Origin: Stappia sp.
GTDB lineage: Bacteria; Pseudomonadota; Alphaproteobacteria; Rhizobiales; Stappiaceae
Reading direction: 5' to 3'
NCBI RefSeq assembly: GCF_040110915.1
Contig: NZ_CP157793.1
Location: 384,939-448,938, forward strand
Length of the DNA stretch: 64,000 nt
Below the pieces are notes generated by a model that worked only from the letters and a program-made list of their open reading frames with translations, was not told where the DNA came from and searched no databases. Position numbers and translations under genes: made by a program. Positions 21,361 through 30,629 of this stretch are shown in pieces (the first letter of the stretch is position 1; the number at the start of each line of letters is the position of its first letter).

Positions 21361-22449
21361 TCAGCCGCGGGTTCCGGCCGCCACGGCCTTCTTCATCACC
21401 GTGGGCAGGGCCTCGCCGTCGAGCGCGTCGGGCGTCGACCACCAGTGGCCGTCCGGCGCCGGCGTGGTCGCGGCCACATCCGCGCGCCAGACCGCCAGAT
21501 CCAGATGAAAATGCGTGAAGGTGTGGCGCACGTCCGAGGCCGTGCGCCGCCAGGCGTCTGCCGTCACGCCGGGAAGGGCCGGGGCCAGCGTGCGGTCGTC
21601 CTGCGGGGCGTCCTCGGCCCACACCGTGCCGGGCGGCTCGCTCATGCCGCCGAGCAGCCCCTTCGGCGGGCGGCGGCGCAGGAGCACCGCGCCATCGGCG
21701 CGCACGACGACGAAGGCCATGCCCTTGCGCGTCGGCTTCTGCGCCTTGGGCGCCTTGCGGGGCAGCGTTTCGGCGAGGCCCCGCGCCCGGCCCGCGCAAG
21801 GCTCCATCCAGGGGCAGAGCGCGCAGGCCGGGCGTTTCGGGCTGCACAGGCTGGCGCCGAGATCCATCATGGCCTGCGCGAAATCGCCGGGGCGCGCGCT
21901 CGGCACGAGCTCGGCGGTCGCCGCCTTGATCTCCGGCTTGGACGCGGGCAGCGGCGTTTCGATGGCGCGCAACCGGCTGATCACCCGCTCCACGTTGCCG
22001 TCGACCACGGCCGCCGGCCGGTCGAAGGCGATGGCTGCGATGGCGGCGGCGGTATAGGGGCCGATGCCGGGCAACGCCCGCAAGGCCTCTTCCGTGTCGG
22101 GAAAACGCCCGCCGTGGTCGTGGGCGACCGTTTCGGCGCAGGCCTTGAGGTTGCGGGCGCGCGAGTAATAACCAAGCCCCGCCCAGGCCTTCATGACGTC
22201 TTCTTCCGCCGCCGCGGCGAGATCCAGAACCGTGGGCCAGCGTCCGGTGAAGGCGTGGAAGTAGGGTTTCACCGCCTGAACTGTCGTCTGCTGCAGCATG
22301 ATCTCCGAGAGCCACACCCGATAGGGATCGGGCACGACGCCGACGGCGCGCTCATGCGGCGGCACGCGCCAGGGAAGGGCGCGGGCATGCCGGTCGTACC
22401 AGTCGAGAAGGGCGTCGGCCGATGCGGATGTGGCGGGAGATGCGGTCAT
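21361..22449 (-). CDS. mutY: A/G-specific adenine glycosylase
   Basis: Removes adenine mispaired with 8-oxoguanine. The catalytic Glu lies in SEIMLQQTTV, and the helix-hairpin-helix LPGIGPYTAAAI with the catalytic Asp in VVDGNVERV follows. The 4Fe-4S loop is CSPKRPACALCPWMEPC (C-X6-C-X2-C-X5-C). The C-terminal NUDIX-like domain that recognises 8-oxoG begins at MAFVVVRADGAVLLRRRP and ends with HTFTHFHLDL. 362 residues from ATG 22449; an upstream extension of the frame lacks family sequence. Divergent from the DUF721 gene. Confidence 0.96.
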   Translation of the reverse strand: MTASPATSASADALLDWYDRHARALPWRVPPHERAVGVVPDPYRVWLSEIMLQQTTVQAVKPYFHAFTGRWPTVLDLAAAAEEDVMKAWAGLGYYSRARNLKACAETVAHDHGGRFPDTEEALRALPGIGPYTAAAIAAIAFDRPAAVVDGNVERVISRLRAIETPLPASKPEIKAATAELVPSARPGDFAQAMMDLGASLCSPKRPACALCPWMEPCAGRARGLAETLPRKAPKAQKPTRKGMAFVVVRADGAVLLRRRPPKGLLGGMSEPPGTVWAEDAPQDDRTLAPALPGVTADAWRRTASDVRHTFTHFHLDLAVWRADVAATTPAPDGHWWSTPDALDGEALPTVMKKAVAAGTRG

Positions 22450-22652
22450 GGCGCTCAGGATCGGGCGCGGCGCGGCGAATTCAAGGTCCGGCCGCGTCCC
22501 GCGCCCTCTTTGCTGGTGAAAACCTCCGCCCTCCGCCGACGGCCTGTGCAAAAGAGTGCAAAGCGGGCGAAATCGCGCCCGCGATCCGCTCCACCGGGAC
22601 CGGGTCGGGAAATGTCGCGAAAAGGTCGCAATTGCCGCGTGAAACCGAAGAC

Positions 22653-23201
22653 ATGAGCGATTCGCGCCCCCCGTCCGGTTCTCGTGCCGCGTCCGCCGCC
22701 GCCGGCGGACGTCGGGTCACGCGCGCCCGGCCCATCGGCGACCTGATCGGCCGCACCCTCGACAAGGCCTGCCGGCGCCGGGGCTTCGCGACCTCGGACC
22801 TCCTGGCGGACTGGCCCGACATCGTCGGCGCGCGCTATGCCGGCCGGGTTCAGCCCGTGCGCCTCGACTGGCCGCGCCCGCCGCGCGGGGTGGAGGAGCC
22901 CGAGCCCCAGCCGGCGACGCTGGTGGTGCAATGCGACGGCGCCACGGCGCTGCTGCTCACCCACGACATGCCGCAGGTGGTGGAGCGCATCAACGGGTTC
23001 TTCGGCTGGGCGGCGGTCGCCCGGCTGCGCATCCTGCAGCGCCCGCTCACCCCACGCCGCGTCACAGCGCCGCCGCCGCTGCGCGCTCTCACCGAAAGCG
23101 AAGAGGCGGAGCTCGCCGCGCGGATTTCCGGCGTGAGCGACACGCGTCTCGCCGCCGCGCTCGACAAGCTGGGCCGCGCCGTGGTCGCCAGACGGCGATG
23201 A
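22653..23201 (+). CDS. DUF721 (DciA-like) family protein
   Basis: Member of the DUF721 family; the wider family includes DciA, which loads the replicative helicase DnaB in bacteria lacking DnaC. Visible signs are the basic N-terminus, GDLIGRTLDKACRRRGF, LLADWPDIVGARYAGRVQPV (KH-like core about residues 45-75) and TLVVQCDGATALLLTHDMPQ. 182 residues. ATG 22653 lies after GAAGACATG with a weak binding site. It sits between divergent mutY and the dsbA-smc pair, the usual Rhizobiales order. Confidence 0.85.
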   Translation: MSDSRPPSGSRAASAAAGGRRVTRARPIGDLIGRTLDKACRRRGFATSDLLADWPDIVGARYAGRVQPVRLDWPRPPRGVEEPEPQPATLVVQCDGATALLLTHDMPQVVERINGFFGWAAVARLRILQRPLTPRRVTAPPPLRALTESEEAELAARISGVSDTRLAAALDKLGRAVVARRR

Positions 23202-23350
23202 CCGCGCTCAAGGCAGCGGGGCGGGCGCTCGCGGCCTTGTGATCGCGCGCGGGCGTCGACCCCAATTCGCGCCATATTCTGCGTGTCCGGTTGACCGGTG
23301 AGCGAAAGGCGATAAACACCCTTTCAGGGCCGCCACACAACCATGGGGAC

Positions 23351-23995
23351 ATGAACGTGAGTCTGAACCGTCGACAGTTTCTTCTTCACACGTCAGCGGG
23401 TCTCGCGCTTGCCGGAGCGAGCGTGTCCGCGCTGCCGGCCCGGGCGCAGACCTACGATGTCGAGGACCTCATGACGCCCGGCGTCCTGCCGGACAAGACG
23501 CAAGGCTCCGCCGACGCGCCTGTGAAGGTTGTGGAATACGCGTCGATGACCTGCGGGCATTGCGCCAATTTCCACGTCCGCACTTATCCGCATCTGAAGT
23601 CGGAATACATCGACACCGGCAAGGTCTTCTACGTGTTCCGGGAATACCCGCTCGATCCGGTTGCATCGGCCGCCTCCATGCTCGCGCGCTGCGTCCCGGA
23701 GGAGAAGTACTTCGACGTGATCGATCTCATGTTCGCCGAGCAGCGGACCTGGGCCTTCACGCAAAATCCGTATGACTCCCTGTTGAAATTCGCCCGGCAG
23801 ATCGGCTTTACACAGGAAAGCTTCGAGGCCTGTTTGACGAATCAGGAACTCCTTGACGGACTCGAGGCCTCGCGCGATCGCGCCAGCACGCAGTATGGTG
23901 TGACCGGAACGCCGACAATCTTCTTCAACGGCGTCAAGACGAGCGGAGCGCTGACGGTTGAACAACTGGACGAGGCCATCGCAGAGCATCTGTAA
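23351..23995 (+). CDS. DsbA-family thiol oxidoreductase, Tat-type signal
   Basis: Periplasmic thioredoxin-fold protein (Thioredoxin_4/DsbA-like). The N-terminus SLNRRQFLL with a hydrophobic stretch and PARAQ cleavage site looks like a twin-arginine signal. The active site CGHC is at 68-71 within ASMTCGHCANFH, and the cis-proline motif is TGTPTIFFNG. 214 residues. ATG 23351 has GGGGAC upstream. It probably forms or isomerises disulfides in exported proteins. 66 bp before smc. Confidence 0.92.
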   Translation: MNVSLNRRQFLLHTSAGLALAGASVSALPARAQTYDVEDLMTPGVLPDKTQGSADAPVKVVEYASMTCGHCANFHVRTYPHLKSEYIDTGKVFYVFREYPLDPVASAASMLARCVPEEKYFDVIDLMFAEQRTWAFTQNPYDSLLKFARQIGFTQESFEACLTNQELLDGLEASRDRASTQYGVTGTPTIFFNGVKTSGALTVEQLDEAIAEHL

Positions 23996-24061
23996 CCGCG
24001 CGCCGGTCCCTCGGGCGCGGGCATGCAGGCGCGTGTGCGCGCCCGGAACGGTCCGCGCCCG

Positions 24062-27000
24062 ATGAAGTTCACCAAGCTCCGCGTCCTCGGCTTCAAGTCG
24101 TTCGTCGAACCGATGGATTTCGTCATCGGCGACGGGCTGACGGGCGTGGTCGGCCCCAACGGCTGCGGCAAGTCGAACCTTGTCGAGGCGTTGCGCTGGG
24201 TGATGGGGGAGAACTCCTACAAGAGCATGCGCGCGTCCGGCATGGACGACGTGATCTTCTCCGGCAGCCTGAACCGTCCGGCCCGCAACACGGCCGAGGT
24301 GACGCTCTTCCTCGACAATTCCGACCGCACCGCGCCGTCCGGCTTCAACGACGCCGATGCGCTCGAGGTCACGCGCCGCATCGAGCGCGAGGGCGGCTCG
24401 AACTACAAGATCAACTCAAGGGACGTGCGCGCGCGCGACGTGCAGCTGCTGTTCGCCGACGCCTCCACCGGCGCGCGCTCGCCGGCGCTCGTGCGTCAGG
24501 GCCAGATCGGGGAGCTGATCGCCGCCAAGCCGACGTCACGCCGTCAGATCCTGGAAGAGGCCGCCGGCATTTCCGGCCTGCATTCGCGCCGTCACGAGGC
24601 GGAACTGCGGCTGCGCGCGGCGGAGCAGAATCTCGAGCGGCTGGAGGACGTGCTCGGTCAGATCGACGGCCAGCTCGACAGTCTCAAGCGTCAGGCCCGT
24701 CAGGCGACCCGCTTCCGCAATCTCTCCTCCGAGATCCGCGCCACCGAGGCGGCGCTCTATTATCTGCGCTGGCGGGACTGCCGCGACCGGCTGGCGGAGG
24801 CGGAACGCGAGTTCGCCGAGGCCGAATCGGGCGCCGGCGAGGTCGCGCATGTGCAGGCCGAGGCCGCCAAGGCGCAGGCGATCGCCGCGCATAAGGTGCC
24901 CCAGGCGCGCGACGCGGCGGCCAGCGCGGGCGCCGCACTCCAGCGGCTCGTGCTCGCGCGCAACGAGCTCGACGGCTCGGAGGCGCGCGTGCGCGAACGC
25001 CTGTCGGATCTCTCCGCCCGGCTGCAGCAGCTCCATCAGGACATCGCGCGCGAGGAAGCGCTGCTCGGTGAGAACGACGAGCATCTCGCCGAGCTGACGG
25101 CGGAAGAAGAGGAACTGCGCGCCGAGGCGATGGCGGAAGACGACCAGCGCGCGGATGTCGCCCTGCGCGTGGAGGCCGCCGAAAGCCGGGTGGTCGACAT
25201 CGAGGAGCGGCTGGCGATTCTCACCGAGGAGCAGGCCTCCGCGGCCGCGCGCCGGCGCCAGTTGACCGAGACCCAGGCGAGCGCGCGGACCCGTGTCGAC
25301 CGGCTGACCGCGCAGCACGACGAGCGCGCCGCGCAACTGGCCGCGCTCGAGGCCGAACTGGAAACCGCTCCGGACCTGGAGGCCGGACGCGAGGCGCAAC
25401 TGGTGGCCGACGAGGCGCTTGCCGCCGGCGAGGAGGCCGCGCTCGACGCGGAGGAGCGCACCGGCGCCGCCCGCGCCGCGCTGGAGGCGGCCCGCGCGCC
25501 GCTGTCGGAGGCGCAGGCGCAGGTCTCGCGTCTGGAAACCGAGGCCCGCACGCTTGCCGATATCCTGGCGGAAGGGCAGGCGGGCGACTGGCCGGCGGTC
25601 GTCGAGGCGATGACGGCGGAGCCCGGCTACGAGACCGCGCTCGGCGCCGCGCTCGGCGAGGATCTGGACGCGCCGGTGGGCGGCGCGGCGCCGATGCGCT
25701 GGGCCGAAGCCGGCTCCGAGACCGCCGGCGATCCGGCGCTGCCCGAGGGGGTCGCGCCGCTGGCGCGCTTCGTGTCGGCGCCGGCCGCGCTCGCCCGGCG
25801 GCTGGCCCAGATCGGCGTGGTGGACGCCGAGCCCGCCGCGCGACTTCAGCCGCATCTGAAACCGGGGCAGCGCCTCGTTGCCCGCGACGGCGGCCTGTGG
25901 CGCTGGGACGGTTTCACTGTATCGGCGGATGCGCCGACGGCGGCCGCGCAGCGTCTGGCGCGCAAGAACCGGCTGGTCGCGCTGGAGGAGGAGATCGCCG
26001 AGGCGCAGGCGCGCCGAGATGTGGCCGCCGAGGCGGTCGCAATGGCCGAGGGCGATCTGGCCGAGGCCGGCGAAACGGAACGCGCGGCCCGTCAGCGCAT
26101 CAAGGATCTGCGCGCGGCGGCCGAAGCGGCGCGTCAGACGGTGGTGCGGTTGGAGCGTGCCCACGCGGAGGCCGATGCCCGCCGGGTCGGGCTGGTCGAG
26201 ACCTGCGCGCGGCTCGCCGCCGATCTGGAAGAGGCGCGCGCCGCCTTCGCGCAGGCCGATGCGGATCTGGCGGCGCTTCCCGACGACGACGGCGTCCAGC
26301 ATGAGCTCGAAACCGTCCGCGCCCAGGCGGCGGATGCACGCGCGGCCCTGGCGCGCGAGCGCGCGGCCGCCGACAGCCTGCAGCGCGAGGCCGACATGCG
26401 CCGTCGGCGGATGGACGCCATCGCGCGCGAACGGGCGAACTGGAGCCAGCGCACCGCCGGCGCCCGGCAGCAGATCGAGACCCTGCGCGAGCGCATGGCG
26501 CAGGCCGAGGACGAGCGCGCGGAGCTGCTGGAAGCGCCCGACGAGATCGAGCGCAAGCGCCGCGAGCTGATGAGCGAGATCTCCAGGGCCGAGGAGCGGC
26601 GCCGCGAGGCCGACGATGCGCTGGCGCGCGCGGAAAGCGACCAGCGCGAGGCGGACCGCGCCGCGCAGGAGGCGCTGGCCGCGCTCTCCTCCGTGCGCGA
26701 ACGCCGCATCCGGGCCGAGGAACGTCTCGCCGCCGCCAAGGGGCGCAAGAGCGAGGTCGAGGCGCTGATCGACGAGGCACTGGAGGTCTCCGTCGCAGCC
26801 CTTCCGGAGCTGGCCGGGCTGAAGGAGGGGGCGCCGCTGCCCGACCCGGATGCGCTGGAGCGCCGTCTCGACCGGTTGAAGGGCGAGCGCGAACGGCTCG
26901 GCGGGGTCAATCTGCGCGCCGACCAGGAACTGGCGGAAATCGAGGAACAGCGCGGCACGCTGATCACCGACCGTGACGACCTGATCGAGGCGATCAAGCG

Positions 27001-27523
27001 CCTGCGCGGCGGCATCTCGAACATCAACCGCGAGGCGCGCGAGCGCCTGCTGACCGCCTTCGACATCGTCAACGGCCATTTCCAGCGTCTGTTCACCCAT
27101 CTGTTCGGCGGCGGCACGGCGGAACTCCAGCTGGTCGACGCCGAGGACCCGCTCGACGCCGGGCTGGAGATCATCGCCCGCCCGCCGGGCAAGAAGCCGC
27201 AGACCATGACGCTTCTGTCGGGCGGCGAGCAGGCGCTGACCGCCATGGCGCTGATCTTCGCGGTGTTCCTGACCAACCCGGCACCGATCTGCGTGCTCGA
27301 CGAGGTGGACGCGCCGCTCGACGACGCCAATGTGGAGCGCTACTGCGACCTGCTCGACGAGATGACGCGGTCCACCGAAACCCGCTTCGTCGTGATCACG
27401 CACAACCCGATCACCATGGCGCGCATGAACCGTCTGTTCGGCGTGACGATGGCCGAACGCGGCGTGTCGCAGCTGGTTTCCGTGGATCTGGAGACGGCGG
27501 AGCGATTCCGCGAGGCCGTGTAG
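24062..27523 (+). CDS. smc: Chromosome segregation protein SMC
   Basis: Condensin ATPase that compacts and separates chromosomes with ScpA/ScpB. Walker A GPNGCGKSN is at 31-39. Long coiled coils run about 170-500 and 650-980, joined by a hinge near 510-640 (AEPGYETALGAALGEDLDAP). The ABC signature LSGGEQALTAMAL is near 1053 and Walker B CVLDEVDAPLDD near 1078. 1153 residues, normal. The frame extends 13 codons upstream, but MKFTKLRVLGFKSFVEP is the true N-terminus. The long antisense open frame over it is a composition artefact. Confidence 0.97.
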   Translation: MKFTKLRVLGFKSFVEPMDFVIGDGLTGVVGPNGCGKSNLVEALRWVMGENSYKSMRASGMDDVIFSGSLNRPARNTAEVTLFLDNSDRTAPSGFNDADALEVTRRIEREGGSNYKINSRDVRARDVQLLFADASTGARSPALVRQGQIGELIAAKPTSRRQILEEAAGISGLHSRRHEAELRLRAAEQNLERLEDVLGQIDGQLDSLKRQARQATRFRNLSSEIRATEAALYYLRWRDCRDRLAEAEREFAEAESGAGEVAHVQAEAAKAQAIAAHKVPQARDAAASAGAALQRLVLARNELDGSEARVRERLSDLSARLQQLHQDIAREEALLGENDEHLAELTAEEEELRAEAMAEDDQRADVALRVEAAESRVVDIEERLAILTEEQASAAARRRQLTETQASARTRVDRLTAQHDERAAQLAALEAELETAPDLEAGREAQLVADEALAAGEEAALDAEERTGAARAALEAARAPLSEAQAQVSRLETEARTLADILAEGQAGDWPAVVEAMTAEPGYETALGAALGEDLDAPVGGAAPMRWAEAGSETAGDPALPEGVAPLARFVSAPAALARRLAQIGVVDAEPAARLQPHLKPGQRLVARDGGLWRWDGFTVSADAPTAAAQRLARKNRLVALEEEIAEAQARRDVAAEAVAMAEGDLAEAGETERAARQRIKDLRAAAEAARQTVVRLERAHAEADARRVGLVETCARLAADLEEARAAFAQADADLAALPDDDGVQHELETVRAQAADARAALARERAAADSLQREADMRRRRMDAIARERANWSQRTAGARQQIETLRERMAQAEDERAELLEAPDEIERKRRELMSEISRAEERRREADDALARAESDQREADRAAQEALAALSSVRERRIRAEERLAAAKGRKSEVEALIDEALEVSVAALPELAGLKEGAPLPDPDALERRLDRLKGERERLGGVNLRADQELAEIEEQRGTLITDRDDLIEAIKRLRGGISNINREARERLLTAFDIVNGHFQRLFTHLFGGGTAELQLVDAEDPLDAGLEIIARPPGKKPQTMTLLSGGEQALTAMALIFAVFLTNPAPICVLDEVDAPLDDANVERYCDLLDEMTRSTETRFVVITHNPITMARMNRLFGVTMAERGVSQLVSVDLETAERFREAV

Positions 27524-27638
27524 CGCCGCTGCCATGCAGCATTCCGGCCTCGGCAATTGGTGGAAGACCTCTTGCCGGCTTCTCTCGTGGCGATAATAAA
27601 TCATATATATCAGATAGTTATGTTGTTTCGGCCTGTTC

Positions 27639-27667
27639 TTGACAGGGCCGGGGGTGCCGACTATGGT
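27639..27667 (+). promoter_or_regulatory. Sigma-70-type promoter for the atp operon
   Basis: TTGACA (27639-27644), a 17-bp spacer and TATGGT (27662-27667), preceded by an AT-rich tract (27592-27630) that could act as an UP element. It is 67 bp upstream of the atpI ATG and directed towards it. This is one of the best -35/-10 matches in the window. Confidence 0.7.
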
Positions 27668-27733
27668 GCGCCCGGCTTCCAAGGGCACGCGGGCTTTTTT
27701 CCGGTGCGCGACACGAGAAGGGGACGGGTTCGA

Positions 27734-28156
27734 ATGTCTCCGGACGAGAGCGACGACGGCGACAGGGATCGCAGGCTCACGGAAGCGGAATTGTCCGAGC
27801 GAAGAGACCGGCTGGTTCGATCGCTCGAGGACAGGGCGCCCAAGGTCGAGGATCCCAGGGCTGCCGCGTCTTCGGGCGCCGGACACGGGTTCGCGCAGGC
27901 CATGAAGCTGTCGACGGAATTCGTCGCGGGCGTTGTGGTCGGAGCGGGGATCGGCTGGCTGATCGACAGAGGATTGGGAACGAGTCCCTGGGGCTTGATC
28001 GTCTTCCTTCTGTTGGGCTTTTGTGCGGGCGTCCTGAATGTGCTGCGATCCGCCGGCGTCGTGGCCGAGCCTGACAGGCGGGCACAGGATGACGCGACGC
28101 ATGACCGGACGCCGGGCAGCGGGACTGACCGGACGCCGGGCAATGAGACGAAGTGA
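27734..28156 (+). CDS. atpI: ATP synthase protein I
   Basis: Small accessory membrane protein of the F0 operon, thought to help c-ring assembly and magnesium handling. Two hydrophobic segments (FVAGVVVGAGIGWLID and WGLIVFLLLGFCAGVLNVLR, about residues 64-105) follow a charged N-terminal half rich in Asp/Arg. The glycine-rich first helix is typical. 140 residues from ATG 27734; the frame is open upstream. The C-terminal tail repeats DRTPG twice from a DNA duplication. First gene of atpI-B-E-F'-F. Confidence 0.9.
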   Translation: MSPDESDDGDRDRRLTEAELSERRDRLVRSLEDRAPKVEDPRAAASSGAGHGFAQAMKLSTEFVAGVVVGAGIGWLIDRGLGTSPWGLIVFLLLGFCAGVLNVLRSAGVVAEPDRRAQDDATHDRTPGSGTDRTPGNETK

Positions 28157-28169
28157 CCGGACGCCGGGC
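28103..28169. repeat. Triplicated GACCGGACGCCGGGC across the atpI stop codon
   Basis: The 15-bp string occurs at 28103, 28127 and 28155. The first two copies are in frame and encode DRTPG. The third begins inside the TGA stop of atpI and lies in the leader of atpB. Confidence 0.8.
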
Positions 28170-28246
28170 GGCCGGACGACAAGAACGTGAACCAGATTTC
28201 CAGGCGCGTGCGCGCCGCAAGCGACCGCTAAAGAGGGGCCGACCCG

Positions 28247-29005
28247 GTGGCGAACGATCCGATCTCGCAATTTCAGATCAAATCCCTTGTTCCGATCGAG
28301 GTCGGAGGTCTCGACCTTTCCTTCACCAACTCCTCGCTGTTCATGGTCGCGACGACCGCGGCCGTGGCCGCGTTCCTGATCCTGTCGACGAACGGGCGCG
28401 GGCTGGTGCCGGGGCGCTGGCAGTCGATGGCGGAGCTCAGCTACGAGTTCGTCGCCAACACCTTGCGAAGCTCGGCCGGCAATGAGGGCATGCGCTTCTT
28501 CCCGCTGGTGTTCTCGCTCTTCATGTTCGTGTTGATCGCCAACCTGTTCGGCATGTTCCCCTATTTCTTCACCGTCACCAGCCACATCATCGTCACCTTC
28601 ATGCTGGCGCTGCTGGTGATCGGGACCGTCACGGTCTATGGCTTCGCCAAGCATGGCGCGAAGTTCCTGCATCTCTTCGCGCCTTCCGGCGTGCCGCCGG
28701 TGATGTACATCCTGGTGACGCCGATCGAGGTCATCTCGTTCCTGTCGCGCCCGGTCAGCCTGTCGGTGCGTCTGTTCGCCAACATGCTCGCCGGCCACAT
28801 CACGCTGAAGGTGTTCGCCGGCTTCGTGGTGTCGCTTCTGGCGGCGGAAGGGCTCGGGGTCTTCGGGCCGCTGCTCTCGATCCTGCCGCTGATCATGACC
28901 ATCGCCATCACGGCGCTGGAGTTCCTGGTGTCCTTCCTCCAGGCCTATGTTTTCACGGTTCTGACTTGCATGTACCTCAACGATGCGCTGCATCCGAGCC
29001 ACTAG
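28247..29005 (+). CDS. atpB: ATP synthase F0 subunit a
   Basis: Proton channel subunit of the ATP synthase stator in the inner membrane. The essential arginine sits in [25 protein letters not shown] at the N-terminus and [25 protein letters not shown] at the C-terminus are characteristic of the alphaproteobacterial protein. About five or six hydrophobic helices are visible in 252 residues. The start is a GTG with AGAGGGG about ten bases upstream. Confidence 0.97.
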   Translation: MANDPISQFQIKSLVPIEVGGLDLSFTNSSLFMVATTAAVAAFLILSTNGRGLVPGRWQSMAELSYEFVANTLRSSAGNEGMRFFPLVFSLFMFVLIANLFGMFPYFFTVTSHIIVTFMLALLVIGTVTVYGFAKHGAKFLHLFAPSGVPPVMYILVTPIEVISFLSRPVSLSVRLFANMLAGHITLKVFAGFVVSLLAAEGLGVFGPLLSILPLIMTIAITALEFLVSFLQAYVFTVLTCMYLNDALHPSH

Positions 29006-29020
29006 AAGTCAGTCTGGTCT

Positions 29021-29044
29021 GGCTCCGCACTGATGCGCGGAGCC
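29021..29044 (+). promoter_or_regulatory. Hairpin between atpB and atpE
   Basis: GGCTCCGC (29021-29028) pairs perfectly with GCGGAGCC (29037-29044) around an eight-base loop, 40 bases before the atpE start. No T-run follows, so termination is unlikely; RNA processing or stability is more plausible. Confidence 0.6.
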
Positions 29045-29084
29045 GCCCTTTCGTCGCTGCAATCTCACTCAAGGAGCAAGTGTC

Positions 29085-29312
29085 ATGGAAGCTGAAGCAG
29101 CAAAGTACATCGGTGCCGGTCTCGCCTGTCTCGGCATGGGCGGTGCCGCCCTCGGCCTCGGCAACATCTTCGGCAACTACCTGTCGGGCGCGCTGCGCAA
29201 CCCGTCCGCCGCCGACGGCCAGTTCGGCCGCCTCATCCTCGGCTTCGCCGTGACCGAGGCGCTCGGCATTTTCTCGCTTCTCGTCGCGCTCCTCCTGCTC
29301 TTCGCCGTCTAA
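29085..29312 (+). CDS. atpE: ATP synthase F0 subunit c
   Basis: Forms the proton-driven c-ring. Two hydrophobic helices flank the polar loop [12 protein letters not shown]. The proton-carrying carboxylate is Glu58 in [10 protein letters not shown], and the first helix has the glycine-rich [14 protein letters not shown] packing motif. 75 residues, standard. A strong AAGGAGC precedes ATG 29085, fitting the high expression needed for a multimeric ring. Hairpins lie on both sides of the gene. Confidence 0.98.
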   Translation: MEAEAAKYIGAGLACLGMGGAALGLGNIFGNYLSGALRNPSAADGQFGRLILGFAVTEALGIFSLLVALLLLFAV

Positions 29313-29345
29313 GGCACGACAGAGCGTCAGCGACGCGGGCTATCT

Positions 29346-29384
29346 GACCGGGCGCATTCGAGGCATTCGAGGATGCGCCCGGTC
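29346..29384 (+). promoter_or_regulatory. Strong GC-rich hairpin between atpE and atpF'
   Basis: GACCGGGCGCAT (29346-29357) pairs without mismatch with ATGCGCCCGGTC (29373-29384) around a 15-base loop that itself repeats CATTCGAGG/ATTCGAGG. There is no T-run, so it is more likely a 3' stabiliser or partial attenuator than a full terminator. Confidence 0.65.
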
Positions 29385-29435
29385 GGCGCTTCGCGACCTT
29401 CGTGAAGCCGAAAGACTGCGGCATTGGAGAGAGTC

Positions 29436-29987
29436 ATGGCCACCACGAGTGCCGAAACCCAAACCGGAACCGTCGTCCCCGCCGACGCGCAGGGCTCGGC
29501 CGGCTTCCCGCCGTTCGACGGCTCCACCTACGCCTCCCAGATCCTCTGGCTCGCGATCACCTTCGGCCTGCTCTACTGGATCATGGCCAAGGTCGCCCTG
29601 CCGCGCATCAGCGGGATCCTCGAGGATCGCCGCGACCGGATCGCCGGCGATATCGCCGAGGCGAACCGTCTGAACGAAGAGAGCAACGCCGCGATCGCCG
29701 CCTACGAGCAGGCGCTGGCCGAGGCCCGGGCGAACGCCCACAAGATCGCTCAGGAAACGCGCGACAAGCTGAAGGCCGACGTCGAGCGCCGCCGCGCGGC
29801 GACCGAGAAGGATCTGGCCGAAAAGCTGTCCGCCGCGGAATCCCGGATCCGGGACATCAAGGCGGCCGCGATGGAAAACGTCGGCGAGATCGCCACGGAC
29901 ACCACCTCCGCGCTGGTCGAGCAATTGATCGGCAAGGCGCCGACGAAGACGGAACTGTCCAAGGCCGTCGACGGCGCGATGAAGTGA
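29436..29987 (+). CDS. ATP synthase F0 subunit b'
   Basis: One of the two peripheral-stalk subunits (often named atpF' or atpG/atpX). An N-terminal extension of 30 polar residues is followed by one membrane helix (ILWLAITFGLLYWIMAKVAL, about 36-55). Then comes ISGILEDRRDRIAGDI and a long charged helix rich in Ala, Glu, Lys and Arg that dimerises with b. 183 residues. ATG 29436 follows GGAGAGAGTC. Ten bases separate it from atpF. Confidence 0.94.
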   Translation: MATTSAETQTGTVVPADAQGSAGFPPFDGSTYASQILWLAITFGLLYWIMAKVALPRISGILEDRRDRIAGDIAEANRLNEESNAAIAAYEQALAEARANAHKIAQETRDKLKADVERRRAATEKDLAEKLSAAESRIRDIKAAAMENVGEIATDTTSALVEQLIGKAPTKTELSKAVDGAMK

Positions 29988-29997
29988 GGACCGCGTG

Positions 29998-30477
29998 ATG
30001 GATTCTTCTGCATGGGCCCTCATTGGCCTCATTCTCTTTCTTGCCCTGCTCGCCTATCTCAAGGTGCCGGGCATGGTCGGCTCCGGGCTCGACAAGCGCG
30101 CCGACGGCATCCGCAAGGAACTCGATGACGCGCGCAGGCTGCGCGAGGAAGCCCAGTCGCTGCTGGCCGAATACCAGCGCCGTCGTCAGGAGGCCGAGGA
30201 AGAGGCCGCCGGCATCGTCGCGGAGGCCAAGCGCGAGGCGGATCGCCTGACCGAGGAGGCCAATGCCGCCCTTGAGGAAATGATCGCGCGCCGCACGGAA
30301 GCCGCCGAGCGCAAGATCGCCCAGGCCGAGGGCCAGGCCATCGCCGAGGTGCGCGGACGCGCCGCCGACATCGCGATCCTGGCGGCCGAGCATATTCTGG
30401 CCGGCAAGGTGTCGGGGAAGCCGGGCGAGGAGCTTCTCGCCAAGAGCATCGAGGAAGTGAAGGCGCGGCTCAACTGA
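29998..30477 (+). CDS. atpF: ATP synthase F0 subunit b
   Basis: Second peripheral-stalk subunit, pairing with b' to hold F1 against rotation. A short N-terminal membrane helix (ALIGLILFLALLAYL) leads into KVPGMVGSGLDKRADGIRKEL and a coiled coil to the C-terminus, ending AEHILAGKVSG. 159 residues. ATG 29998 has GAGGACC upstream; GTG 29995 is possible. Last gene of the F0 operon, followed by a clear terminator; F1 genes are elsewhere, as usual in this order. Confidence 0.95.
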   Translation: MDSSAWALIGLILFLALLAYLKVPGMVGSGLDKRADGIRKELDDARRLREEAQSLLAEYQRRRQEAEEEAAGIVAEAKREADRLTEEANAALEEMIARRTEAAERKIAQAEGQAIAEVRGRAADIAILAAEHILAGKVSGKPGEELLAKSIEEVKARLN

Positions 30478-30511
30478 GGCTCCCGCCGATCCTGTCCGTC
30501 ATGTTTTCGCG

Positions 30512-30535
30512 AAACGGCCCTTCGGGGCCGTTTTT
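30512..30535 (+). terminator. Rho-independent terminator of the atp operon
   Basis: AACGGCCC-TTCG-GGGCCGTT closed by a stable UUCG-type tetraloop and followed by TTTTT. It is 35 bp after the atpF stop. Confidence 0.95.
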
Positions 30536-30629
30536 GCGTTTGGGCCGTGCTGCGGCGACTGGCGCGGCCTCGGGCGGGCGGATCCGCAATGAATGAGTCG
30601 GCGCGCAGCGACCGCCGTGGCGCGTCCGG

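Noticed and set aside
24536..29002. A 1488-codon open frame antisense to smc and the atp genes
   Set aside because: Both strands have few stop codons in this GC-rich DNA. The translation is low-complexity Arg/Gly/Ala/His/Gln, has no family motif and runs across unrelated operons.
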